A stretch of 64,000 bases of DNA from Amphibalanus amphitrite (GCF_019059575.1 NW_024883097.1:12501-76500), one strand, 5' to 3'. Numbered from the stretch's first letter, positions 9,670 to 21,331 are shown. Numbers and translations: made by a program. The notes: generated from the sequence alone by a model not told the origin.

Positions 9670-11064
9670 TGACCCCGGGCCCCCGGCACGGTTCGTCGGA
9701 AGGTCATCTCAGGCTCAAAAGAAACGGTATATACCATTCAAAAGCCGACGGTGAGCTGAATCCAAAAATGTAATTTTTATCAAAATCGATCGATGGCCTT
9801 TTTTGAAAATTGCGTTTTTGTAAAAACTTAATAATCTTTTATTTAACGGGCTGTCCCGGACATTCCTGAAAACATAAACATGTGTTTTTGAGTTCCAGTG
9901 AAAGCTAAACGCCAAAAGAACAATATTTAGCGAAGCAATATTTCCAAACATTAATATGCGTCTCCCACAGCCGACAATAAGGCGCAATCACACAGCTCAG
10001 TGTCACGATGGACCAAAGTCAGCCACACAGAAGCGTTAATTGACCCTTATCGACTCGCAGACCGGGCGCTCTCGGCCCGCCTGACCGGCCACGGAAAGAA
10101 CGTTCGGCTCTCGTTCTACTAAACAAATGTCATATTTGTCACTTTAACTGTCTACATCGCTATTAAAGTTATTCAGGATACCTGTGAAGAAAATTCATTG
10201 TTCTGCTTGATTTACAACATGCTTTAATTTACATTTTTCTTATACATGTTTTGTTCCATCCAGCTGCGATCAGTGCCCGCGCAGGGGAAGTGAGCGGGGT
10301 TTCACTGTCAGAGGCTGTACTGGTGACAGCTGCTCGGCCGTGCGACCGGTCAAAGGTTACCCTGCCCCGCCGGGCGCCACCCCCACTCCACCCGAGCTGA
10401 GGCCGGTACAGCCTCTGACATTTCAGCGCGGCTAATTTTCCTTATATGGGCATGATACCAAGCCCAATTGAGCAAAGAAGACATGAACAAATGCAAATTA
10501 ATGCATGATGTGAAGATGACAGAACAATGAATTTTCTTCACAGGTATCCTGAATAACTTTAATAGCGATATGGACAGTTAAACTTCCAAATATGACATTT
10601 GTTTAGTAGAACGAGAGCCGAACGTTCTTTCCGTGGCCGGTCAGGCGGGCCGAGAGCGCCCGGTCTGCGAGTCGATAAGGGTCATTTCACGCTTCTGCGT
10701 GGCTGACTTTGGTCCATCGTGACACTGAGCTGTGTGATTGCGCCTTATTGTCGGCTGTGGGAGACGCATATTAATGATTGGAAATATTGCTTTGCTAAAC
10801 ATTGTTCTTCTGGCGTTCAGCTTTCACTGGAACTCAAAAATACATGTTTATGTTTTCAAGAATGTCCGGGACAGCCCGTTGAATAAAAGATTATTAAGTT
10901 TTTACAAAAACGCAATTTTCAAAAAAGGCCATCGATCGATTTTGATAAAAATTACATTTTTGGATTCAGCTCACCGTCAGCTTTCGAATGGTATATATCG
11001 TTTCTGTTGAGCCTGAGATGACCTTTCGACGAACCGTGCCGGGTGACTCGCGGGCCCGGGGTCA
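9670..11064. repeat. 1.4-kb imperfect palindrome with about 0.53-kb arms
   Basis: The left arm (9670-10202) and right arm (10518-11064) are reverse complements with few differences. The central segment is itself partly palindromic (ACTGTCAGAGGCTGTAC at about 10307 against GTACAGCCTCTGACAT at about 10407). Both arms contain the same 90-codon open frame facing outward from the centre (9715-9987 minus, 10738-11010 plus). It has no recognisable domain, and its conservation follows from the arms being copies. No target duplication or transposase was seen, so it is a foldback-type element or an inverted duplication. Confidence 0.85.
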
Positions 11065-12567
11065 GGTGACCAGCAGGTGACCCCCTCTTGGGCGAAATTC
11101 TGGGTACGTGTCCGACATGCATCGTACATAGTCCTGTTGATTTGATTCATCGGTTAAACATTAAATATAAGTTATAAGCTGGATCTCTAGTCTGTGATCC
11201 CGCATCGTAACAGATATAATGACATTTCATGTCGATGTGCCTAAAACAATATGCGAATATACGTGAAAAAGGAGTGCTGCTCCCGCTCCTACACAACCGG
11301 GCCAAACAGTGACCGGCCCCTGCTACTAGTATCAGCCACCCGGGCCGGCCGGCAGTTAGTCGCTGCCCGGGGCTGATTTCTGAGGGACTTGCAAAAATGT
11401 TTATTATTGAAATGTTTTACGTAATAAATTAGATGATTAGGTATATGTACGGGCTCTGAGTCGCATTTGAGAAAAAACATGCTAGCGTAAAAATATTAAT
11501 GTTTTGAAAATTAAGCTAGTTCCGAAATAATTGTTTTACCATGTATTGACAAAAGCTCAAGCTTCAAACCAACCGAAATACATATAACCCCGTGGGCCGT
11601 ATTTCTTTTTTTGGGGGGCCCTTCGGCATGGGGGCCCAGTTCGAGGGTCGTGCCCCCCCCCCCATTCAAAAATCCTGTGTGCGCGCCTGGACATGGCCCG
11701 TGCCCTGCACACTGTACAGTATATCTAAAAAGTATGTCCCCTGGTTTGGCTCTCCCACAGGAGGCGAATCGGTAACTTGGCTGAATCCCAATTGCGGCAC
11801 CCGGCCGCCAGGGTCGCTGCCGCGCGAGCGGCCTTGACCGCTCGCATGTCATTGGCAGTTCGGTCCCTCCCCATCTATACCGAGGTGGGGAGGGGAGAAG
11901 AGGGGAAGAGAGGGAAGGGAGCGGCTTTCGCTCGGCACTTGGCGATACCTGGCTGACCCCGCGCTCCCTCCTGCCCTCAGGCGAAGACCGACTTCCTGGC
12001 CTGTAGCGGCCCAGCGGAAAACCGAGCTCGCGGGGCGCGACTCCATAAGCCCAATCTTATAAATGGAATGCTGTCGTATTCACGGCATTAGATAATATTA
12101 ATAGTGATACCAGCAGTGGATGTGGTAAAATACAGTCCAAAATAAACGAAAGCACACGATTCGTGCATAATGCGCCCTCCCATTCAAATAAGCCCGCCCA
12201 CTTCGATAGATGGTGTAGTTTCTTAGGGCGTAAAAGATGCAAAACACTACCGATTTTTTTTTTTTTTTGCTCGGCCACTGGGACCGACAATATACAATTG
12301 ACTGAAATGCATGAAAACCATTTTGCATTTAGGTAATAGCCGTTTTCTGCACCCAAACTTTAGCCAGTGACACCCTGTCCATTCTAAAGCGTTTATAAGA
12401 TTGGTCCCAGCACCCGATTTTATATGAGTAAGTCGTGTAGCCAGGAGCCTGCCACTAATAGGGTTAAAAAGCATCTTATTTCTAACGAATTTATTATTAT
12501 GGCCACTTTTACAGGACGTCTATAGAGCTTTGACTTTCACATTTCTTCCTCGTTCAGGAGAAACGTT
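11065..12567. other. No gene recognised
   Basis: Contains a G-run/C-run stretch (about 11608-11664) reminiscent of element ends, a purine-rich tract (about 11886-11925) and a T14 run near 12255. No supported exon, RNA gene or complete transposon. Confidence 0.5.
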
Positions 12568-12729
12568 TTAACCCTCACCGGACCTTCAGGTTTTCTGAAT
12601 ACCGAGGGGACGTTGGGGGTTGGAAGTGAGGAAACAACCCCCTTCGCCGATTCGCCCCTAATTGAGCTAGAGCCTCACGAAAGAAACGATCGTGTGCGTC
12701 GTTACGAAATGCAGCGATTGGTCTCCGAT

Positions 12730-13216
12730 TTAAAGGGACCCTCCCACCTTAACATTAGATTTGAGTTGAGATAGCCAAAATGGGGTCCCTAGCTCACAAT
12801 TACCGGTTTCGGCACTCACAACATCGAGAAATGCCTTAAATCGGAAATATTGAATTTCAAAATTGCAGCATTTTGATTCAGAGGGGCTAATGCTTAGGAA
12901 TACCCCTCTGAATGTGTGACGTCAGCGCAAATATCTAACGATTTTTAAATGTTTGACTAAAACGTTTTGTAGCACGCGGTGGTATATGCTACTTGCGCGC
13001 AACATCTGCCGCAAACGCCGCACTTCTAAAATTAAGTCGCTAGAAACAGCGGAGATCCCAAAAAAAGTAAACAAAAGTAAAAGTCTAATATCTTGAAAAC
13101 CGGTGAATATTTTTCGGTGAAATTTGGTAGATGTTCGTTTTCGCTCTTTCTGAACCGAGCGACATCACTTTCATGCCAATTCATAAACTTTTTTGAAGGT
13201 GGGAGGGTCCCTTTAA
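12730..13216. mobile_element. TTAAAGG-type element A (core GACCCTC)
   Basis: The ends are TTAAAGG-GACCCTC-CCACCTT and its exact reverse complement. TTAA at 12730-12733 and 13213-13216. The parent sequence without the insertion is seen in related copies as CCAATTTTAAGGTCCT (for example about 18826-18841). The interior starts AACATTAGATTTGAGTTGAG, similar to element B. No coding frame of note. Confidence 0.9.
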
Positions 13217-13724
13217 AGGAAAAGGGCCACCTTTAACATGGGGATTGAAACTGAGATAGCCATCTTGTAGCCCGTGTCCGAAAACCGGTCTGTCTACCTC
13301 CTTACGGCCGATTTCGGCCTCCATTCGTAGTTATCGGCAATTTTAAAAGAAAATACGCCAGGAATGCGTCCTTATCCCAGGAATGCGTTCTTATCCGACA
13401 ATACAGCCACCCGCGGCGAGGCTTTGGTTTTTTACCAATCAGCTCCAACCAGCTCAGCTTTAACCAATCAGCTTATCTGACACAATCCGACGAGTCTGTC
13501 TTCTGAACGCTGATTGGCTTGAGTGTGACGTCATCGCTATGCCATCATACAGTAGGTGCCGTAGAGAGTATCAACATAGTACCAATATGTTAAATAGTTT
13601 TAAATACTTTTTCGCGAATTGTGCACTTCTGGCACCAGTTTTAAAAAGAAAATGAAAAATAATAATGCCAAAATGAAAAACAACGATATCTTCATATTTC
13701 ACGAAGGTGGCCCTTTTCCTTTAA
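13213..13724. mobile_element. TTAAAGG-type element B (core AAAAGGG)
   Basis: The ends are TTAAAGG-AAAAGGG-CCACCTT and its exact reverse complement. Its left TTAA (13213-13216) is the right TTAA of element A, so the two stand head to tail sharing one tetranucleotide. Interior phrases (TGAGATAGCCA, AAAACCGG) recall element A, which points to common descent with a changed TIR core. Confidence 0.9.
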
Positions 13725-13897
13725 GGACCAGGGTCAGCCGATGACTTCGGAGGTCAGGTCAAGTGGCCCAAGGCACAGGTTCGGTTTTTGGTAAATAACT
13801 TCGCTAAAAGTGATCGCAGATCCGCGATTTTAGCAGCATCGTGTTTGTCTAGCTCAGGCGTGTCGAATGGTATGCTTTTTCTTCGGGTGAGATCAAC

Positions 13898-14699
13898 TTA
13901 ACCCTCGCCCGTATAAAGGGAAGGGGGTCGAACGGACCCCCTCCCTCGGTTTTTCGCGAATAACTCGCGTAAAAAGCGGCCGATCGCGACGAAACTTTCA
14001 GTACCCTCGCGTTAATCAATTTTACACCCACCCTGAAATTGTCATGACCCTGACCTTAATGACCTTTGACCTGCGACCTACTTTTCGAGACCATGTTTGG
14101 CCGGAATCGCGATTCGGCGTATGTCGGCTCGCATTAGCGGCGCGTTTGCAGTCTTTTCGTGGTTTTAAGCGTTCAAACATGGGATATGATCTTGCTTCCA
14201 TGCATTAGGGTGGGTGTCAAGGTCACCGGAAAGTCAGGTCAGGTCATTGACATATGAACATTTACGAAGTAGTTTTGGTGCCCTCGTAACATGTTGCGAA
14301 GCTGTCAGAGGCGGTTGCCACCTACTACGAATACCCTTACTGGTTGACCTGACCTGACCTGACCCGACCTGGCCTAAATGCATGAAGACATCATCTGTGA
14401 TCAAAACTAACATGACATTCGTGATCAGCACCCCGAAAACCCCATAGCAGCCACGCTTTACGACTTTCTAACAGGTCACGATTTCCCCGACTCTTGGGTC
14501 ATTGACCTGACCTGGAAAGTCAACCGATGACCTAGGACCTTAAAATTGGGTATCATCGACTTCCTCTCGTCACGGCCAACACGCTCGTTTTTTTCCGCGA
14601 AGCTCTAGCTCGATCAGGGGCGAAACGGCAAGGGGGGGGTCCAACGGACCCTTATACGTTTGAGGCTGGAAAAAAAACACCAATACGGGCGAGAGTTAG
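13898..14699. mobile_element. TTAA-flanked element inserted in the long copy
   Basis: The left end is TTAACCCTCGCCCGTAT. The right end is the reverse complement of CTAACTCTCGCCCGTATTGG, so one TTAA has mutated to TTAG (14696-14699). The target in the sister copy at about 19010 is CACCTTAGTG, confirming the site. Hairpins occur at 13923-13941 and about 14635-14651. Internal module order is reversed relative to 37970-38873. It contains runs of TGACCTGACCTGACC. Confidence 0.85.
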
Positions 14700-15013
14700 G
14701 TGTTAACCTCGGGTCAAGGTCAGGTCACAGCCCGTCAGGTCACGAAGCTGGTCAAAGGAGGTCATATTGCATATCAATCGATTCGGCAGGTCTTTTCATG
14801 TCCATTAGTGGCTTTATCGACTCGGTAGCTTTATTTGATCGGGAGTTATTGACGAAAAACTGATAGCCTTAGTTACGTGATAAATGACGTCACGCAAGAT
14901 CAACAAAGCAAAATTGAAGCATCAGACCTTGCAAGGAGCGCATGAAATCACGATTCCGTGTGCTTGAGAATTTGAGATAGTTGTATATCATTTCCGGACC
15001 AAACTAGCAATTT

Positions 15014-17382
15014 CAGTGGCGGTCGCAGGGGGGGCCATCAGGGCCATGGCCCCCCAAAGGCAAATCAGGGGGGGCCATCATATCATTTGGCCCCCCCCCA
15101 AACAACCGATGGGCCCCCATGGCCGTATGGGGCCCTGGCCCGTATTCGATTGTCACGAGGCTCGAGAAACCCACGCCAGCTATTAACAGCTCTCATACCA
15201 GTCTTTGAGGGTCCTACACGGACCTCTGAGGGCCCTTCAGTGGCGGTCATGCGTCCACATTGACCGCTGAGGACCCACATTGACCTCTGAGGGCTCTCCA
15301 CTGGCCTTTGGGGCCCCTAAACCGGCCTTAGGGGCCCAACCGGCGTCTGAGAGTCTCACACCGGCATCTGGTGGCCTCATTTCTGTCTCTCGAGTCCCAA
15401 GACCAGCCTTTAATAATTGTCTCTGAGGGCCCTGCGCTGAATTCTGAAGACCCGATGTCGGCCTCTAAGAGCCCGCATCGGCCTCTGGGGGCCCATCTTG
15501 GCCTTTGAGGGCCCTCCGCTGGTTTCTGGGTTCCAATGCCGGCCCATGCCGGCCTTTTAGGGCCCCAAACTGACCTCTAAGGGCCCATGCTGGCCTGTAA
15601 GGACCCACATTAGCCTCTGAGGGCCCCCGCACTGGATTCTGAAGACCCAATGCCGGCCGACCCGCATCGGCGTCTGAGGGCCCATCTTGGCCTTTGAGGG
15701 CCCACCTTGGCCTTTGAGGGCCCTCCGCTGGCCTCTGGGGTCCAACGCCGGCCAATGCCAGTCTTTTAGGGTCCCATTCTGACCTCTGAGGGCCCCATGC
15801 TGGCCTGTAAGGGCCCACATTAGCCTCTGAGGGCCCTCCCCCGCACTAAATTCTGAAGACCCGATGCCGGCCTCTAAGGGTCAGCATCGGCTTCTGAGGG
15901 CCCATCGTGGCCTATGAGGGCCTTCTGTCTGGGGTCCAACGCCGGCCTATGCCGGTCTTCTAGGGCCCCACACTGACCTCTGAGGGCCCGTGCTGGCCTG
16001 TAAGGACCCACCTTAGCCTCTGAGGGCCCCGCACGAGCTTCTGAAGACCCGATGCCGGCCTCTAAGGGCCCGCATCGGCCTCTGAGAGCCCATCTTGGCC
16101 TTTGAGGGCCCTCTACTGGCCTCTGGGTCCAACGCCGGCTCATGTCGGTCTTTTAGGGCCCCCACGCTAACCTCTGTGGGCTCCATGCTGGCCTGTAAGG
16201 GCCCACATTGGCCTCTGAGTGCCCAATTCGGTCTCTGATGGTCTCAAACTGCCCTTTGCAGGCCCTGTGCTGGCCCCTAAGGGCCCAAACCAGCCTTTAA
16301 AAGTCCCACATCGGCCTCTGATGGTCCCATTTCTGTCTCTGGGACCCAAACTGACCCTTATGTGCCTCTGAGGGCCCCGTACTGGCTTCTGAAGGATCGA
16401 TGCCGGCTTCTGAAGACCCATTACGGTCTTTAAGTGCCTCATACCGACACCTGATGCACCACACTAGCCTCTGAGGGGCCCCAAACTGGCCTATGAGGTC
16501 TCTACACCGGCCAATGATGGCCCTGTTATGTTCTCTGGGGGTCTCATGCCTTACCTTCGGGGGTCATGCACTTGCCTCTGAAGGCTCACATCAGCCTCTA
16601 GGGCCCTACCTGGGCCTTTGAGGCCCTTCGCTGACCCTTGGGTCCAACGCCTGCCTCTGGGGGGTCTGACACCGTACTCTAAGGGCCCCATTGCAGCCTC
16701 TAGGCGATAGGTATCGCCGAAGCGCTATCGATGGGCCCATAGGTGTAGGAACCATGGGTGCAGTGGGCGCAGTTGCACCAACAATAATTCTGCAGTGAGT
16801 GCAGACAATGTATTCTGCATCCACAACAATCTGGAACAAAACCCCCTGTTCTCAGCAACACTACTTTCCATGCAGCACGACAAATTTAGGATATTTTGCC
16901 CACTATCCATCTTTCTAAGTATTTGCTACTGTTATGATCTTCAAAACTTACATTTGTGCCCAAGTAAAAAAAAAAGATGAAACGGAACACATGTGATTGA
17001 ACAGTGAACAGATACCGATGACCCACTGTCAAAAGTTTTAGCACGATGATCTTAGAAAATGGCAAAGTTAGCCGCCTAAGCCGCCTTTACTTTTGCGGTA
17101 ATCCATTCACAGTTGCGTGAATTATTGACAATATCAATGCTTCAAAATGCACTTATCGGTACCTTTTCGACATGGTACACCCTCAAAGCTCGCATTGAGC
17201 CTCCGCTCGGGTGCCGCTCCCTACCCCCCCCCCCCCGCTTCACCGGCAATGGCCTGGATTTCTGCACCCGTGCACTACGCCCGTGGGCCCCTTTAAGCTA
17301 GCACCGGGCCCCCCGGGTCAGCGCAGGGGCCCCTTTGCCAAGTTGGCCCCCCCCCCAAACTCCAAGTCTGCGACCGCCCCTG
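15014..17382. mobile_element. hAT-like element with 8-bp target duplication AGCAATTT
   Basis: The ends are CAGTGGCGGTCGCAGGG and the reverse complement of CAGGGGCGGTCGCAG. Direct repeats AGCAATTT flank at 15006-15013 and 17383-17390. A related uninterrupted site (AGCAGTTT) is at 19318-19325 in the sister TTAA copy. The interior is mostly minisatellite (15150-16730), then about 650 bp without a recognised gene. The TIR differs from the 3069/51978 pair, so it is a separate family with the same kind of cargo. Confidence 0.9.
15150..16730. repeat. 21-bp GCCTCTGAGGGCCC minisatellite in the hAT element
   Basis: Roughly seventy diverged units such as GGCCTTTGAGGGCCCATCTT, with a higher-order repeat of about 240-300 bp visible as recurring 'GATGCCGGCCTCTAAGGG' and 'CCAACGCCGGCC' blocks at about 15640, 15865 and 16050. 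Reading frames on the minus strand are repeat translation only. Confidence 0.85.
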
Positions 17383-17695
17383 AGCAATTTCCATATTCCC
17401 CTGACTTTTAATGGTGAGAGACTGACCTGATCTCAGGCGACCCTTCAGAAAATCCTAGATATACATTTATACAAGTTGTGAGACCTCTCGATCATACTAT
17501 AAGATCCTGTAAGTTTCATCTCCCTATGAAAGCTCTGCACTGAGGGTGTTGCGAAGTTGGAACATTTTAGCATAGTCCTAAAATGTTCATTTTAGGACAG
17601 TTTAGGACAGTTTCACACAGTTCATTTTAGGACTGCTCATTTATGACGTCATAGATCAGTGACCTGACTTGACTTAAAAATGCGGTTGGCGTAAA

Positions 17696-18669
17696 AAAAT
17701 TCGACTTATCAAATCCCGACTAAAAAAAATCGACTTATAATCCGGTTAATCAAATCCCGACCATGTTTTTACCTGGCCATTAATGTTCTAGCCTTACAGG
17801 TGATTGTTTGAACGCGGAAGATGCTGAATCTTGGTTAACCCCATACTTATCGTATGATAAAGAACGTCAGTGTTAGAAAGTTAATTAACAATTTTATTTA
17901 GGATAGTTTAATTCAAGTGGGTATAATCCGACTTGACAATTTACTAGGAGGGTTTTGCAGCGCTATTAGTTCGGCATTTAATTATAAATCATTGCTAATT
18001 TCGATCCGGATATCGTTATTCAATGCTGGCCTTTGCGTCCTCAGAAAAGTTGTTTATACCTAGTCATGAAGGCTTGCATTGCCATTGACCCATACTTTCC
18101 ATTTTTCAGCACCATTATTCGCCGTAGTTGACCAGGTGTTTTTCTTCAGCTCTCCCCTGAATCCTTTGGATTAGACCTGGCGTATCACCCGTGCATCGCA
18201 AGACGCATCTACCACACACAAGTTCATGATCCCCACGAACCTACATCAGCGTCCGTTCGCTTGGTGTGTGACCCCTTGACCTTTGGCCGCGACAACTGCC
18301 AGCTTGCCGGAGCACCCCTCCCTACACGCGCTGCCCCGCACGCTCCCCTCCCTCCCCCCCCCCCGGTCGTGTCACGAAGGTTCGGGCTTACGCTACTACC
18401 GGCCGCTGCGCAGCTGTCACCTAGCGCTTGGGAATGTGTGGTCTGGTGCGGATTCAGCCAACTACCGGCTCGCGACACCAGCGCATTCTTTTTAGACACA
18501 CTGTACACGTCTTCTGTTTATTATGATTCGATAAGCTTCTTTTTGCACACTGGTTCTAGCTACATGTCATTGGAAACGGGACTGTAACCATCGAAAGACG
18601 TTCAACGAATTTGCTTCGTGGGGCCGAGATATCACTATGTTGCCAAAAAGCAGTGGTATGTCCTCTCCA
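17696..18669. other. No gene recognised
   Basis: AT-rich then mixed sequence. A GC-rich stretch at 18290-18480 is open in several frames but has no recognisable domain, and its upstream sequence gives no strong splice or start signal. Confidence 0.5.
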
Positions 18670-19503
18670 TTCACCCTCGCCGGACCTATTGGCTTGCTCC
18701 ATACGCGTCGGCCGAGGGGGAGGGGGTGGCAGGTACGAACCCCCTTCGCTGTTTCGCCCCTGGTGGAGCTATTGCGTCGCAGAAAAACGAGCGTGTGCGC
18801 CGTTACGAGACGAAGAGATTTCTACCCAATTTTAAGGTCCTCGGTCAACCGGTGACCTCTGAGATCAGATCAAGTGCCCCAAGGTACGGTTCCGTTTTTG
18901 GTGAATAACTTCGCAAAAAAAAAAAAACGGCCGCCAAGCCGCGATTTTGGCAGCATCGTGCTTGCCTCGCTCAGGCGCGTCGAATTATATACTTTTTTGG
19001 GTGAGGTCACCTTAGTGTGTTGACCTCGGGTCACGGTCAGCTCAGCGCCCACACGTCACGAAGTTTGTCGAAGGAGGTCATGACCCATCTCCTTCGATTC
19101 GCAAGTCTCCCTGAGTCCATTGGTGGATTTCCTAAATCGCTGGATCAATTTCATCGGGAGTCATTTACGAAAAAAATCAATATTAGCCTAATGACGTCAT
19201 AAATGACGTCAGGCAAGTTCAACATTCCAAAAGTGACGCATCGAACCTTACAACGAGTGCATGAAATCACGATTCTGTGTGGTTTAGATAGTTGGTGGTC
19301 CTTCCCGGCACCAGAATAGCAGTTTTCATTTTCCCCATCGCCTTATAATTGTGAGGTCACGAAAAAACCCTGACCTCATATGACCTTAAGGAAAAATCCG
19401 AGTGATACAAGTTGTGAGACCCCTAATGGATACTACATCCTGCAAGTTTCATATCTCTGTGAAAGCTCCTCCGGGAGAGAGGGTGTTGCAAAGTTGCGAC
19501 GTT
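18670..19503 (+). mobile_element. Long TTAA-family element, left part only
   Basis: The degenerate left end is TTCACCCTCGCCGG at 18670. Internal modules (TTTTAAGGTCCTCGGTCAACC, GGCAGCATCGTGCTTGCCTCGCTCAGGCG, GGAGGTCATGACC, ATGACGTCATAAATGACGTCA) match the split copy at 12568 in order, without its insertions. It is cut at 19503 by the element at 19504 and does not resume after it. Confidence 0.75.
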
Positions 19504-20035
19504 TTAACCCGCGGCCCACTGGGGGGGGGGCATTCGTAGCCCCCCCCTCCCGTTTGTCTGCAATAACATCCAAACCGCTTGACGTATCGACGCTAAACGT
19601 ACAGCACATTTGGCTCCATCAATTTGACACCCTCTGTCGACATATGAGCTTCGTAGCTACCATATGTCGGCCGGAAATGACGTGATTTCGACGCAAAATA
19701 TGAACCACGGCAATCGCTCCCAAGAGCTCAGTTTTTAAGCTAGATCTTATTTCTTTGCATGAGAGGACTTAGAGTAGACTGTGCTATTACTATCTCGGAT
19801 TTTACAAACATTGAAATTTTTATAAATTATTCATATTCCTAGTCTCGTTCGAAAATTTCAACTTCAAAATTTGACCTTTTTTGACCTGAAAGTGACCTGA
19901 CCTAAGCTAAATTCAACTCGAATGACACAAACGACATCAAATTCGAAATATATGGCGTAAATGGACCATAAAGCATGTGTCACGTGACCAACGTATGCTA
20001 TAATATTTCCGTGACCTTAAAAAAGTAAGGGTTAA
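19504..20035. mobile_element. Short TTAA-flanked element
   Basis: The left end is TTAACCCGCGGCCCACTGGG with a G10 run and GGGC/GCCC hairpin (19521-19547). The right end reads GTAAGGGTTAA (20032-20035). Only 7-8 terminal bases match between the ends, so the right boundary is less sure than in other copies. The interior contains TGACCTGAAAGTGACCTGACC. Confidence 0.55.
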
Positions 20036-20039
20036 AAAA

Positions 20040-20413
20040 TAAGTAGATAATGATGCTTCCCCGCCCTGCTCCGCCCCTACCCTTTCCGTTTCTCCCTAAC
20101 CCTCCCTGCCTGCTTCCATACCTCTTCTCTCCCCTTCCCTCACTTCCACTCTCACGACTGTCGCTCACTGACTCAATGATAAACTCATTTATTCCTCCCC
20201 ATATGTCTCTCACCCTCCCCTCCCAGTCTTCTTTATCACACTTCTTTGCTCCCTCCCTCCCTCATCTCCCCTCCCCTCCCAACTACTCCCATCCTTTCCC
20301 TCCTCTCCAATCCCATCTTTGCATTTGAAAAAGTAGGTACTGGCTTCTTCTCCGCCTGCACCGCAGATACATACCTATACGTTTTTTTATATCCCAGTTA
20401 CCGAAGCTATATA
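20040..20413 (+). repeat. Pyrimidine-rich satellite unit (partial copy)
   Basis: Starts ATAAGTAGATAATGATGCTTCCCCGCCC and runs through long CTCCC/CCTTCC tracts to GTTACCGAAGCTATATATTAA. It is a single copy of the tandem unit seen at about 42240-43700. The TTAA in its tail was the target of the 20414-21331 element. The uninterrupted tail CTATATATTAAGGTACACTC is at about 42624-42643. Confidence 0.8.
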
Positions 20414-21331
20414 TTAACCCTCGCCCATGTAGGGGGGGGGGGGTGGTGCACCCCCCCTGAGGTTTTTCTTAGCTACACGCCGAACCGTTTCAGATAGCCT
20501 GCTCAAATTTTCAGTACCCTTTGGGGCATCCTTTGCGCAACTTTTGGTAAAAAAAAATTGTCAATGTCATGCCAGGTCACGGAGTTATGACGTCATAAAG
20601 GGAACAAACTCCGGCCAGATATACGCTAAATTGGAGATTGCTTCACATTGGTATAAATGCCGACTGACCTGACACACTGATGGATTGTTTTAGAATCACA
20701 ACTGGCTGATTTGACATTGGCACAATGTCCGTTGACATTTTGAAGGTTACTAAAGGTCAAGGCAAGGTCAGTGACCTCGGTTGACCTGTAATGACTTCTT
20801 GCACTTGTATGCCTTTTCGGGGTATTTTGATGCCCTGAATTCGAATTTGCTATCCATTTCAGGCATCGTCGGTTGTTTCTTGTAGTTCATTTTGGGTCAG
20901 GGTCAGGTCAGTGACGTCACACGCCTGACGTGACCCAATGCACAAATGACCTTGCAGACTTCCGATGCTCCCAACGCATCATTTTTAGAGTTATGACATC
21001 GAAATATACACCAAACGATAGAGAATTGATCAAAGATCACGATAGTGAAGGTTTCAAGTCGATATCTCTTACCGTTTTGCCGCAATCGGCGCGGAAATCT
21101 GAAAAAGTTAGATTTTTCCGAAAATTTGACCTTTGACCGGTCATAAGTAGGTCAAATGTTGACCTAGGACCAAAAAATATACCACCAATCGCGAGATCTC
21201 GTTAAGAGCAATCCGTTGGTCTTTTCCGCTAAGCTCTACGACGCTCCGTTTTCAAACGCCAGGGGGGTCGCACCAACCCCCCCCCCTGCATGGGCGAAGG
21301 TGGCAAAACACCGTTTACGGGCGAGGGTTAA
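20414..21331. mobile_element. TTAA-flanked element with GGTCA-rich interior
   Basis: The left end is TTAACCCTCGCCCATG (20414). The right end is the reverse complement of TTAACCCTCGCCCGTAAACG, with a second CGCCCATG copy slightly inside. Hairpins flank both ends (GGGTG/CACCC at about 20432-20450). The interior from about 20930 on (GACCTTGCAGACTTCCGATGCTCCCAACGC...) is nearly the same as 47350-47660 in the 46797-47746 element, so those two are the closest relatives in the window. Confidence 0.85.

Larger units (their letters stand above)
12568..17695 (+). mobile_element. Long TTAA-family element, split by four insertions, right end missing
   Basis: The left end TTAACCCTCACCGG is at 12568. The host sequence is then readable in five pieces: 12568-12733, 13725-13897, 14700-15013, 17383-17580 and about 17640-17695. 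The same order of modules appears uninterrupted in the copy at 18670-19503 and, on the minus strand, in 25095-27210. Insertions inside it are two TTAAAGG elements (12730-13724), a TTAA element (13898-14699) and a hAT (15014-17382). The interior is GGTCA-rich with no transposase. A run of TTTAGGACAG repeats (about 17575-17640) marks a local rearrangement before the truncated end. Confidence 0.75.

Noticed and set aside
9715..9987. Conserved 90-codon protein present twice
   Set aside because: The two copies lie in the arms of a palindrome, so their similarity is explained by duplication. It was kept as a finding but not called as a gene.
15150..16730. CRISPR-like regular repeats
   Set aside because: Units are contiguous, diverged, about 21 bp and without unique spacers; the context is a eukaryotic hAT element. 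No cas genes are present.
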